Origin: an uncultured Faecalibaculum sp.
GTDB lineage: Bacteria > Bacillota_I > Bacilli_A > Erysipelotrichales > Erysipelotrichaceae
Direction of reading: 5' to 3'
Assembly (NCBI RefSeq): GCF_910588395.1
Contig: NZ_CAJUPA010000004.1
Span: 1 to 64,000, forward strand
DNA length: 64,000 bases
The notes under the pieces: generated by a model
What the model was told of the DNA's origin: nothing
Seen by the model: the letters and a program-made list of their open reading frames with translations, nothing else
The model's database searches: none
Program-made: the position numbers and the translations under genes
Shown here: in pieces, positions 7,645-14,939 of the stretch
Numbering within the stretch: position 1 is the stretch's first letter
Layout: each line of letters starts with the position of its first letter

Positions 7645-8624
7645 TGCTCAAACCGCAGCACCCGGGAACCCAGCCGCAGCTCCATGCCATTTTTCAGGCG
7701 CATCCGCCGCCGGACCTGTTTGTCCTGCAGCCATGTTCCGTTGGAAGACTTCAGATCCTGCACATAGAACCGCTCCTGGTCACAGGTGATCCGGGCATGC
7801 AGTGCGGATACACTTTCATCCGGGATCCGGATATCCGCCTGAATCCCCCGCCCGATGGTCATCGTCTCGAACCGGAGTTCATACACCGTGCCCTGATCCA
7901 CCAGCACCGCCTGTTTCTGCGGCAGCGCCAGCAGCACCTGGGTGCGCTCACTGGTTTGGGGCTCTTCAGAGCCACGGACAGGCAGCGGCGGCATGCTGCT
8001 GTATTCAATCACCGGCACGATCACTTCTTCCCTTGTCCGGAAAGGTTCTCTGGGCCTGACAGGAAGAAACGGAAAGCGGCGGGGATGAAACACGTTCTCC
8101 AGCTCCCGCAGCCCCTGTATCACCGTCGGCAGTGAAAACTGTTCATCTCCCAGCGCCATCTGCAGCCACCCCGGGATCTCATAATCTGTGCCCGTCCGGA
8201 ACGCCTGCCGCAATGAATCCACAAAAGACCGCATTTCTTCCCGCTGCAGCAGCCAGGCATCGGTTTTCAGCGGCAGCACCGCAAAACGGAATCCGTCTCC
8301 TCTTGGCGTGCAGAACACCGCCGAGATATCCAGATACACCGGCTTGGCCCGGGCTGTGCTCACGGCTTTCTCCAGGAGCCCCTCCAGAAACCCATATCCC
8401 TCCTGCCTGCCGAAACAGTACTGTTTCATAAACGAGCCAATATCGCTGAATCCAGCCACGTCGTATTCCAGCTCCACAGGCATAGCCGAGACAACCCGGC
8501 AAACCAGACAGCCCGGATCGCAGGCAGCCTGCGGCAGGATGGATTCATCAAACATCTGCGGGTCATTGATACGGATCCTCAGCTTTCCTGCATCCCGGCT
8601 CAGAACCGTTACATGATCTTTCAT
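7641..8624 (-). CDS. DUF6382 and FHA domain protein, first gene of T7SS operon
   Basis: 327 residues. The N-terminal 170 or so match the DUF6382 type seen before FHA domains in clostridia-like bacteria; a Pro-rich linker follows. A C-terminal FHA domain (about 240-325) carries IGRGIQADI, SALHARI and SSNGTWLQD, the phosphothreonine-binding loops. With the EssC FHA domain and the kinase-like protein encoded next, this suggests phospho-dependent assembly, though kinase activity is unproven. The start has GGAGG directly upstream. Its stop overlaps the EssB-like start (ATGA). The divergent intergenic region ahead should hold the operon promoter, but only a weak -10 (TATAAC) is visible. Confidence 0.8.
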   Translation of the reverse strand: MKDHVTVLSRDAGKLRIRINDPQMFDESILPQAACDPGCLVCRVVSAMPVELEYDVAGFSDIGSFMKQYCFGRQEGYGFLEGLLEKAVSTARAKPVYLDISAVFCTPRGDGFRFAVLPLKTDAWLLQREEMRSFVDSLRQAFRTGTDYEIPGWLQMALGDEQFSLPTVIQGLRELENVFHPRRFPFLPVRPREPFRTREEVIVPVIEYSSMPPLPVRGSEEPQTSERTQVLLALPQKQAVLVDQGTVYELRFETMTIGRGIQADIRIPDESVSALHARITCDQERFYVQDLKSSNGTWLQDKQVRRRMRLKNGMELRLGSRVLRFEQ

Positions 8625-8715
8625 TGGACCTCCTTTCCATGGGGCGTAATTGTTATATTCGCTGTTTTTCCGGAAATTTGCTGAAATTCGCCAAAAAAAA
8701 GTCTATTTTTAAGAT

Positions 8716-9204
8716 GTGTGTAAGATTTTGACGCTTTTTGTGCTCTGGACACCGGCGTTTTTTCTGGATCCGGTCCATCAGAATATCACCGGTCTGCAAA
8801 GCCGCTGCCTCTGGCTGTACCTGCTCTGGGGCTGTACAGTCCTGGTCCTGCTGATGCGGCGCTTGGCGCCTGGGCCGTGGCTCTGGCTGCTGGGAGCGGG
8901 GTTTCTCATTCCCTGGCGTTTGCAGGGCCCGGGCTGGATGAACGATCTTCACGTCTGGCTGCAGATTGCCGGCATCACGCTGCTGTCTGTCAGCCAGATG
9001 CGTCTGCTGGTTTATACAGGCGAAAAAAAAGCCAGGATGTATTTCCTGGTTCTGGGGATTTCCTTTGCCGTGATGGGTGTCTGCTCCCATGTCAGTGGCC
9101 TGGCCGAAATGATCTGGGCTTCCGGCATTCTCCTTCTGATCCCTGTCAGACAGGTGCAGACCGGAAAAAAGCAACATGCAGAAACCCGCAGCAGAAAATT
9201 CTGA
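8716..9204 (+). CDS. Hypothetical membrane protein, 4-5 TM helices
   Basis: 162 residues with hydrophobic segments near 1-17, 31-47, 55-70, 82-97 and 105-140, and a basic C-terminal tail. No family is recognised. The start shown is GTG with no good ribosome binding site; a TTG five codons later is an alternative. It is divergent from the T7SS operon, sharing a 90-base intergenic region, and ends at its own strong terminator, which supports it being a real gene. A role in the secretion system is possible only by proximity. Confidence 0.55.
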   Translation: MCKILTLFVLWTPAFFLDPVHQNITGLQSRCLWLYLLWGCTVLVLLMRRLAPGPWLWLLGAGFLIPWRLQGPGWMNDLHVWLQIAGITLLSVSQMRLLVYTGEKKARMYFLVLGISFAVMGVCSHVSGLAEMIWASGILLLIPVRQVQTGKKQHAETRSRKF

Positions 9205-9216
9205 CTGCGGGTTTTT
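9182..9216 (+). terminator. Terminator of the membrane-protein gene
   Basis: Ten-base stem AAACCCGCAG / CTGCGGGTTT followed by TTTTT-type sequence, overlapping the last codons and stop of the plus-strand gene. Confidence 0.8.
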
Positions 9217-9249
9217 CTGCCTGTATTTTTCGAAGCTTGATGGTGCAGA

Positions 9250-9295
9250 AACAGAAAATACCGTGCAGAGACAGCACACCATCTCTGCACGGTAT
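9250..9295 (-). terminator. Terminator after the TPR-like membrane protein gene
   Basis: On the minus strand a perfect 14-bp stem (ATACCGTGCAGAGA and its complement) with a 10-base loop is followed by TTTTCTGTTTCTG. It starts 4 bases past the stop of the minus-strand gene, ending the cysE transcript. Confidence 0.85.
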
Positions 9296-9298
9296 CAG

Positions 9299-10600
9299 TC
9301 ACTGCACCTGTGCGTTATCATCTGCGGGACAGGGAAGCGAAGCCTGCAGCTCCTCCTGTTCCTGGACCACATTCAACTGTTCGATTTTTTCCAGATAATC
9401 CCTGGCGTTCTGCACGAAATACAGCTTTCCTCCGGTCTGTACAACCTGATTGAAGTACATCGCTGCCAGGCTGTAGTCCTGCTGAACGAAGGAAATCAGC
9501 CCGATGTAGTAATCCGCATCCGCCTTCTGGAACGGGAAAACCGCTGTTTTCAGACTCTGCAGGAAGTAGCGTTTGCATTCGCTGAAATCCCCGTTCATAA
9601 GATCCAGACGGTTCTTGATGGAATTCAGTTCCTCGCTGCGGATCATGACGCCGGTGTGTCCGAAGTTGAGGCGCACTTTCTGCGCTTCTTCGTAACTGCG
9701 CTCCAGTCCCGACTCATCCTTGAGCAGATAATACACATAGGACATGAGAGACCAGTAGGTCAGCACACTGGCTGCATCCTTGCGGGGATAGGTAATGAGC
9801 ACATCCTGCGCAAGCTGCGGATCATTGAGATAAATGAGACACTGTGCCATGAGCGCCTGATTCGTCAGACGGATTTTTCCGTTTCTCGTGGAATAATACA
9901 CGATGGCTGAAATGCACGCTTCCGGATCACACTGCTCGTACAGCAGTTTGGTGATGGGAATCATGCAGCTTGCCCGGTATCTGGCAATGTAGTTGAAAAT
10001 CAGCATGTATGCCATGATTGCCAGCATCATGAGCAGAATGTTGTTCACAAAAAAGAGCACACACATCACAGCCACGATTCCCAGGGCGTAAATCCAGGCC
10101 GCTCTGGAGGCATTGTGGCGGCATTCTTCGGCCATGGGTCTGTACTGCGGATCCAGTTTGTGATGCAGTTCATAAATCCGCACCAGTTCCGCATCCCCGG
10201 TGATACGGGCTTTGCGGAAAGCCGCATCCCGCCCGGTTTTCAGCTGAACGATGCCCACGATGCTCAGAACTGCCATGGGAATCACCAGTGCGGAACCGAT
10301 CAGCACCAGATAGGAAGGCATCAGAAACAGGAAAAGATAGATGAAGAGCGGTGAAATCTGGAACTGCGTCATCAGCAGCTGCCCGATCAGGATGATATTC
10401 GCAATGCCGGCCACCACCAGTCCTCCGGAAGCGCACATGGCAATTTTGTTCCCCTGTGCATACGCTGCGACTTCCGGCGGCAGAAATTCCAGAGTGGCGT
10501 AGGATGGATCGGCATAAAGCACGATGCCAACCAGCAGGGCACCGCAGACAAAGGCCAGTGCCAGTGTGATCAGCTGCGTTTTGCAGCGGTATTTCCACAT
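9299..10600 (-). CDS. Membrane protein with C-terminal TPR-like helical repeats
   Basis: 433 residues from the ATG at 10600, chosen for GGAGGAATAA upstream; a longer frame would run into cysE. Hydrophobic segments lie near 8-28, 50-75, 85-125 (two) and 180-215. The second half is soluble, rich in paired helices resembling tetratricopeptide repeats (SLMSYVYYLLKDESGLERSYEEA; YYIGLISFVQQDYSLAAMYF). No precise family is recognised. It starts 7 bases after the cysE stop and so is probably co-transcribed with it. A scaffold-type role is the only inference offered. Confidence 0.7.
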   Translation of the reverse strand: MWKYRCKTQLITLALAFVCGALLVGIVLYADPSYATLEFLPPEVAAYAQGNKIAMCASGGLVVAGIANIILIGQLLMTQFQISPLFIYLFLFLMPSYLVLIGSALVIPMAVLSIVGIVQLKTGRDAAFRKARITGDAELVRIYELHHKLDPQYRPMAEECRHNASRAAWIYALGIVAVMCVLFFVNNILLMMLAIMAYMLIFNYIARYRASCMIPITKLLYEQCDPEACISAIVYYSTRNGKIRLTNQALMAQCLIYLNDPQLAQDVLITYPRKDAASVLTYWSLMSYVYYLLKDESGLERSYEEAQKVRLNFGHTGVMIRSEELNSIKNRLDLMNGDFSECKRYFLQSLKTAVFPFQKADADYYIGLISFVQQDYSLAAMYFNQVVQTGGKLYFVQNARDYLEKIEQLNVVQEQEELQASLPCPADDNAQVQ

Positions 10601-10607
10601 ACTCGGC

Positions 10608-11147
10608 TTATTCCTCCTTCTGCTTCGCAATGATTCGGGCAGGCATTCCCACGGCAGTTGCCCGGGCAGGCACATCCTGCAGGACAACTGCATTGGCTCC
10701 CACCTTGCTGGATTCACCCAGCGTAATGTTGCCAAGGACCTTGGCACCGGAGCCTACATAGGCTCCTTTTTTCAGAGTCGGATGTCGCTTCACATCGGTT
10801 GTACCCACACCGCCCAGCGTCACACCGTGATAGAGCTGACAGTCATCTTCCACGATGGCGGTTTCTCCGATCACCACACCCATTCCATGGTCGATCACCA
10901 GTCCTTTTCCAATGGTGGCGCCGGGATGAATCTCAATGCCGGTTTTGCGGCGTGCACGGTTGCTCACCCATCTTGCCAGGAACCGGTGGTCTTTTTTCCA
11001 GAGCTTGTTGGCAATGCGGTATGAGCGCAGGGCTTTGATATGCGGATACAGCAGCAGGACTTCCCAGGGCGACTTGGCAGCCGGATCCAGGTCCATCGTG
11101 CGTTTCACATTGTATGTTTCAGCGTCAATGAATTCTCGGATTGACAT
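10608..11147 (-). CDS. cysE: Serine O-acetyltransferase
   Basis: 179 residues. It transfers an acetyl group from acetyl-CoA to serine to give O-acetylserine, the carbon skeleton for cysteine synthesis. The left-handed beta-helix hexapeptide repeats are clear: IHPGATIGKGLVIDHGMGVVIGE with the catalytic His, HGVTLGG, and KVGANAVVLQDVPARATAVG near the end. It is the short Bacillota form lacking the long N-terminal helical region of enterobacterial CysE. The start has only a weak ribosome binding site. No T-box or S-box structure was seen upstream. The TPR-like membrane protein follows 7 bases later. Confidence 0.93.
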   Translation of the reverse strand: MSIREFIDAETYNVKRTMDLDPAAKSPWEVLLLYPHIKALRSYRIANKLWKKDHRFLARWVSNRARRKTGIEIHPGATIGKGLVIDHGMGVVIGETAIVEDDCQLYHGVTLGGVGTTDVKRHPTLKKGAYVGSGAKVLGNITLGESSKVGANAVVLQDVPARATAVGMPARIIAKQKEE

Positions 11148-11462
11148 GAATAAATCTTACGTTTTTTATACACCAAACTCAAGAAGTAAATCCCGGCTTA
11201 CTCCCTTCACACAGCCATCCCACAAACCGGCGGCATGTGTATTGCATGATCTCCGAAAACTCTTTGCATCACAAAAAGGATAAACTGCTTATGCGGTTCG
11301 CAGAAGGAGCTTCCACGCTTTCCTGTTTCGGCTTTCTGCCCGGATCCTTCCCGCTGCAGATTTCTGATCTGCCTTTGTGCACCCGATGGTGATCCAGATG
11401 AAGCAGGAAAATCCGATAAACCTGGGTCCGATAAACCTGTAGATAAAACTGAAAATAAGGGG
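11148..11462 (+). other. Intergenic region between cysE and tRNA-Ser
   Basis: No credible gene was found here. It holds the upstream region of cysE (TATAAA about 20 bases before its ATG on the minus strand) and a short direct repeat (CCGATAAACCTG, two copies about 14 bases apart near 11411 and 11425). The rest shows no clear structure. Confidence 0.5.
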
Positions 11463-11491
11463 TTGCATGCAACTGAATAATCAGGTATTAT
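11463..11491 (+). promoter_or_regulatory. Promoter upstream of tRNA-Ser
   Basis: TTGCAT at 11463-11468 and TATTAT at 11486-11491, separated by 17 bases, 51 bases ahead of the tRNA. It matches the vegetative sigma consensus well. Confidence 0.6.
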
Positions 11492-11542
11492 AAACAGGCA
11501 TTCGGTGCTTCGGAACGACCGAAACGGATGCAGAAAATCACT

Positions 11543-11632
11543 GGAGAGTTGTCCGAGCGGTTTAAGGTGCAGTCTTGGAAAGGCTGTGTAGTCGAAAGGC
11601 TACCAAGAGTTCGAATCTCTTACTCTCCGCCA
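11543..11632 (+). tRNA. tRNA-Ser (GGA)
   Basis: A class II tRNA with acceptor GGAGAGT pairing ACTCTCC, anticodon stem CAGTC/GGCTG around loop TTGGAAA (anticodon GGA at 11577-11579, reading UCC/UCU), a long variable arm, TTCGAAT in the T loop and an encoded CCA at 11630-11632. A terminator follows. Confidence 0.95.
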
Positions 11633-11642
11633 GTGAAAATTC

Positions 11643-11671
11643 ACTCCCTTTTTCCAAAGGGAGTTTTTTTG
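11643..11671 (+). terminator. Terminator of tRNA-Ser
   Basis: Stem ACTCCCTTT / AAAGGGAGT with TTCC loop, then seven T residues. Confidence 0.9.
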
Positions 11672-11877
11672 CTGTTTCTGATCCTGTTTCAGTACAATTC
11701 CCACCCTGCCTGCCCTCATCCAGCGGCAATCCCGCCTTTCTCCTCCTTTGGACAGTCAGATCCCGCATTCTGATTCATGCATCTTCAGCGAAAAACCCGA
11801 CAGACAGCGGGATACTGTAGGAAAGCCGGCATACCGGCAGATCGAATGTTCTGCATTCTGTCTGAACAGGAGGAAAC

Positions 11878-12927
11878 ATGAAACATCAGTCAACACCCCA
11901 GATTCTTCTGGGTCCTGATTCTCTGCAGCAGCTCCCTGCTCTGCTGGAAGGCCACAAGGTCCTTCTCGTCCATGCCCACCGCCCTGTGGAAGATGGCCTG
12001 CTGGAGCAGGTCAGAGTACTGCTCACCAGCCATCATATTCAGCATGAAAACCTGGGTCAGATTCTTCCCAATCCCAAATACAGATCGGTGAAACGCGGCA
12101 TTCGCCACTGCCGCAGGACTGACTGCGATTTTATCCTGTCTCTGGGTGGAGGCAGCACCCTGCAGTGTGCCCGGGGCATTGCCCTGGGAATCCGGTTCAA
12201 AGGCGACATCCGGTCATTCTGGACCGGCAAATCCAGACCCGGAAAAGCGCTGCCGGTTGCCTGTGTTCTCACCAACCCTGCCACCGGCGATGAACTGACA
12301 GACGCCTGCACGCTGGTGCTGAAAGGAAAGCAGCGGACCATACACGCCCCGCAGGCCGCATGCCGGTTCGCCATTCTGGATCCCAGACTGTCCATCCTTC
12401 CCTGGTATCCCACCATGAATCAGGGATTTGCCCTGTATGTCCGCGCTTTTGCTGCCGCGCTGAGTTCCCGGGAACCGGACCTGACAGCCTGTGTGGATGT
12501 CATGAAACGGGTCCTGGAATGCATCCGGTCCCTGTCCACAGACCTTTCGGATCTGGAAGCCCGTTCCGCTCTCTTTGAAGCCGGTGTCCTCAGCCACAAG
12601 CTCAAATCCACCGATCCCACAGGTTTCATCCAGCTTGCACAGGATCTGGCCTTTGCCTGCTCCCTGCCGGAAGGAACCGCTCTGTCTTCCCTGTTCCCTG
12701 CCTGGCTGCACAGTCTGGCCAGAACAGACAATGAACGCCTTGAAACCATTGCCAGACTCGTCTATGGCAATGGAACAGATCTGCTGACACAGACCAGTCA
12801 GCTGCTGGGCGACATGAAACTTGCCGGTTCCCTGCCGGAAGCCGGCCTGTCTCTTTCCCGCAAGGAGCTGAAATCCTTCACGGACAGCAGGTACCTGCAG
12901 AAAATCCTTCTGGCCGCAAACAAATGA
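11878..12927 (+). CDS. Degenerate iron-containing alcohol dehydrogenase-like protein
   Basis: 349 residues aligned by eye to the iron-dependent alcohol dehydrogenase (BdhA/YqdH-like) family. The Rossmann part keeps the glycine loop LGGGSTLQCARG (89-100), but the usual GGGSxxDxAK Asp and Lys are Gln and Gly. The metal-site windows lack ligands: residues 178-192 read YPTMNQGFALYVRAF where D...H is expected, and 248-270 read with Gln and Glu where two His are expected. Length is slightly under the usual 380. It may be catalytically dead, metal-free or neofunctionalised. GGAGG lies before the ATG; it is a single-gene unit with its own terminator. Confidence 0.75.
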   Translation: MKHQSTPQILLGPDSLQQLPALLEGHKVLLVHAHRPVEDGLLEQVRVLLTSHHIQHENLGQILPNPKYRSVKRGIRHCRRTDCDFILSLGGGSTLQCARGIALGIRFKGDIRSFWTGKSRPGKALPVACVLTNPATGDELTDACTLVLKGKQRTIHAPQAACRFAILDPRLSILPWYPTMNQGFALYVRAFAAALSSREPDLTACVDVMKRVLECIRSLSTDLSDLEARSALFEAGVLSHKLKSTDPTGFIQLAQDLAFACSLPEGTALSSLFPAWLHSLARTDNERLETIARLVYGNGTDLLTQTSQLLGDMKLAGSLPEAGLSLSRKELKSFTDSRYLQKILLAANK

Positions 12928-12939
12928 CCCGACCCAGGC

Positions 12940-12980
12940 AAGCCGGACACCCGCCATCACAGACGGATGTCCGGCTTTTT
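12940..12980 (+). terminator. Terminator of the alcohol dehydrogenase-like gene
   Basis: Stem AAGCCGGACA / TGTCCGGCTT followed by TTT, 13 bases after the stop codon. Confidence 0.85.
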
Positions 12981-13053
12981 CCTGTACCCGTGAATGCCCT
13001 GGCAGTTTGTCCTCCATCGGCACCGGGGTATCCCTGACTGCCGGTACACACCC

Positions 13054-13087
13054 CAAAAAAAACCACCCTTCCGGATGGAAAGATGGT
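13054..13087 (-). terminator. Terminator of the clpB-sir2-dnaJ operon
   Basis: On the minus strand an 11-bp stem with G-U pairs (ACCATCTTTCC / GGAAGGGTGGT, loop ATCC) is followed by eight T residues. It lies 20 bases past the DnaJ-like stop. Confidence 0.88.
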
Positions 13088-13106
13088 CTTCGTGTCAGTG
13101 AAAGGA

Positions 13107-14063
13107 TCAGGCTTTCTGTGTTTCCTGAAATTTCTCGATCAGTTCCTTCTGCTCGTCGGTCAGTGTCTTTGGCAGGGTGACTTTGATTGTCACATACTCA
13201 TCGCCGGTGGCTTTGGAAGTGACAATTCCCTTGCCCTTCAGACGGAATTTCTGACCGGGCTGCGTGCCGGCCGGAATCTTCAGGGATACCGATCCATCCA
13301 GAGTCGGTACATCCACTTCCGTTCCCAGGATTGCCTCGGTAAAGCCGACGGATACCGTTGTCAGGATGTTCATATCCTCCCGTGTGAATGTCGGGTTGGA
13401 GAGAATGTTCACTTTCAGCAGCAGGTCCCCGGCAGGTCCGCCGTTGTAACCGGGACCGCCTTTGCCGGCAAGCCGGATTTTCTGACCTTCCTTGATGCCG
13501 GCAGGAATGTTGATGTCATAGGTGACGCGTTCGCTCTGTCCATTGGCGCCTGTCATCATAAAGGATACGGTTTCGCTGCCGCCCTTGACCGCTTTCATGA
13601 AGTCAATGCTGATATCCGCGTTCAGATCCTGACCCTTCTCCGGCTGTGGCTGGTACTGGTCATAGAAAGAACCGTAATCTCCGAAGCCCTGGGTTCTGGC
13701 ACCGCCCCTGCCCCCGCCGGAGAACATGTTGCCGAAAATATCATCAAATCCGAAGGGCCATTCCTGTCCGGGGCCGAAGGCGCCGCCTCCCTGGCTGCCC
13801 CAGGAATACTTGTAGCTGTTCAGAACATCTTCGTTGAAGTCCGCCTCAATGGCTTTCTCTCCATACTCGTCGTACAGCTTCCGTTTCTTGTCATCTGTCA
13901 GGATATCATGCGCCTTGTTGATTTCCTTCATCTGCGCTGTGGTATCCTTGCCCGGGTTCAGATCCGGGTGATACTTCTTTGCCAGCTTTTTGTACGCTGA
14001 TTTGATTTCCTTCTTGTCCGCCGTTTCCGGCACACCGAGAATGTCATATAACTTTTTGGCCAT
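13107..14063 (-). CDS. DnaJ-like co-chaperone, CbpA type (no zinc finger)
   Basis: 318 residues. The J domain occupies residues 1-70 with the HPD motif (KKYHPDLNPG). A Gly/Phe-rich linker (about 80-130) leads to two C-terminal substrate-binding beta domains (about 145-310: DLNADISIDF, GGPGYNGGPAGDLLLKV, GTQPGQKFRLKGKG). There is no CxxCxGxG zinc repeat, so it is a class B J-protein of the CbpA type, expected to stimulate DnaK and deliver substrates. It is the third gene of a unit with clpB and a sirtuin, 71 bases downstream of the latter, and ends at a strong terminator. Confidence 0.9.
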   Translation of the reverse strand: MAKKLYDILGVPETADKKEIKSAYKKLAKKYHPDLNPGKDTTAQMKEINKAHDILTDDKKRKLYDEYGEKAIEADFNEDVLNSYKYSWGSQGGGAFGPGQEWPFGFDDIFGNMFSGGGRGGARTQGFGDYGSFYDQYQPQPEKGQDLNADISIDFMKAVKGGSETVSFMMTGANGQSERVTYDINIPAGIKEGQKIRLAGKGGPGYNGGPAGDLLLKVNILSNPTFTREDMNILTTVSVGFTEAILGTEVDVPTLDGSVSLKIPAGTQPGQKFRLKGKGIVTSKATGDEYVTIKVTLPKTLTDEQKELIEKFQETQKA

Positions 14064-14134
14064 GAATGCCTCGCTTTCTTTGTGAATCTGTTCCTTCAGA
14101 CTGTGTCTGCCGGTCTGGACTGCGCAGCCGGCTG

Positions 14135-14875
14135 TCAGCTGGCTACTGCCTCGGACAGGGCCTTTCCAATGGAATCACGGATCACCAGATCTGCCCGGTC
14201 ATCGTAAGGCGTTGCATCCCGGTTGATCAGCACCAGGTGTCTGCCCCGGAAATACTGAAGCAGTCCTGCCGCCGGATAAACCACCAGACTGGTTCCGCCC
14301 ACGATCAGGGTGTCGCAGTGACTGATTTCATGAATGGCTTTGGCAAGAACGGTCTGATCCAGCCCTTCCTCGTACAGAACCACATCCGGCTTGATGACGC
14401 TCTGATCCAGCTCGCAGCGGGGGATCCCGTCTTTGTCACGGAGCTTCAGCACATCTTCCAGGCCATAAAACTTCCCGCATTCCATGCAGTAGTTTCTCAG
14501 GACACTGCCATGAAGCTCCAGCACATTCACGCTGCCTGCTTTCTGATGCAGCCCGTCGATGTTCTGAGTGATCACAGCCGACAGCTTGCCTTCCTGTTCC
14601 AGTTGGGCCAGGGCTTTGTGTGCCGGATTGGGCACGGCATCCAGGGCAATCATCCTGTCAAAGTAGAACTGATAGAACTCTCTGGGATGGCTGTCGAAAA
14701 AGCTTCTGGACAGCATCACCTCCGGCGGCCAGGGATACTGATTCTTCTGATTGTACAGTCCATCCTGGCTCCTGAAATCCGGGATGTTGCTTTCCGTGCT
14801 CACACCGGCTCCGCCGAAAAACACGATTCGGTCCGAGTCCCGGATGATTTGACGAAGTCTTTCGATTTCGTTCAT
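14135..14875 (-). CDS. NAD-dependent protein deacylase, Sir2 family
   Basis: 246 residues from ATG 14875, which follows AAGGAG. Sirtuin motifs are GGAGVSTESNIPDFR, the catalytic TQNIDGLHQKAG and ELHGS, then GGTSLVVYPA and LVLINRDATPYD. It removes acyl groups from lysine using NAD. The zinc module reads CMEC and then RCELDQ where the family has CxxC, so the fourth zinc ligand appears to be Asp. The gene sits between clpB (64 bases upstream) and a DnaJ-like gene, an arrangement suggesting co-expression of deacylation with chaperone functions. Substrate is unknown. Confidence 0.92.
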   Translation of the reverse strand: MNEIERLRQIIRDSDRIVFFGGAGVSTESNIPDFRSQDGLYNQKNQYPWPPEVMLSRSFFDSHPREFYQFYFDRMIALDAVPNPAHKALAQLEQEGKLSAVITQNIDGLHQKAGSVNVLELHGSVLRNYCMECGKFYGLEDVLKLRDKDGIPRCELDQSVIKPDVVLYEEGLDQTVLAKAIHEISHCDTLIVGGTSLVVYPAAGLLQYFRGRHLVLINRDATPYDDRADLVIRDSIGKALSEAVAS

Positions 14876-14939
14876 ATGGTCTCCTTCTTTCCTCTTCTGT
14901 CTGCAACAGAGAGAAGAGGCGGTCGCCCGCCTCTGTTGT

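Noticed and set aside
10601..10747. 49-codon N-terminal extension of the TPR-like membrane protein
   Set aside because: It would overlap cysE in another frame; a good ribosome binding site precedes the ATG at 10600.
11148..11300. T-box or riboswitch upstream of cysE
   Set aside because: No T-box motif, specifier stem or terminator/antiterminator pair was visible.
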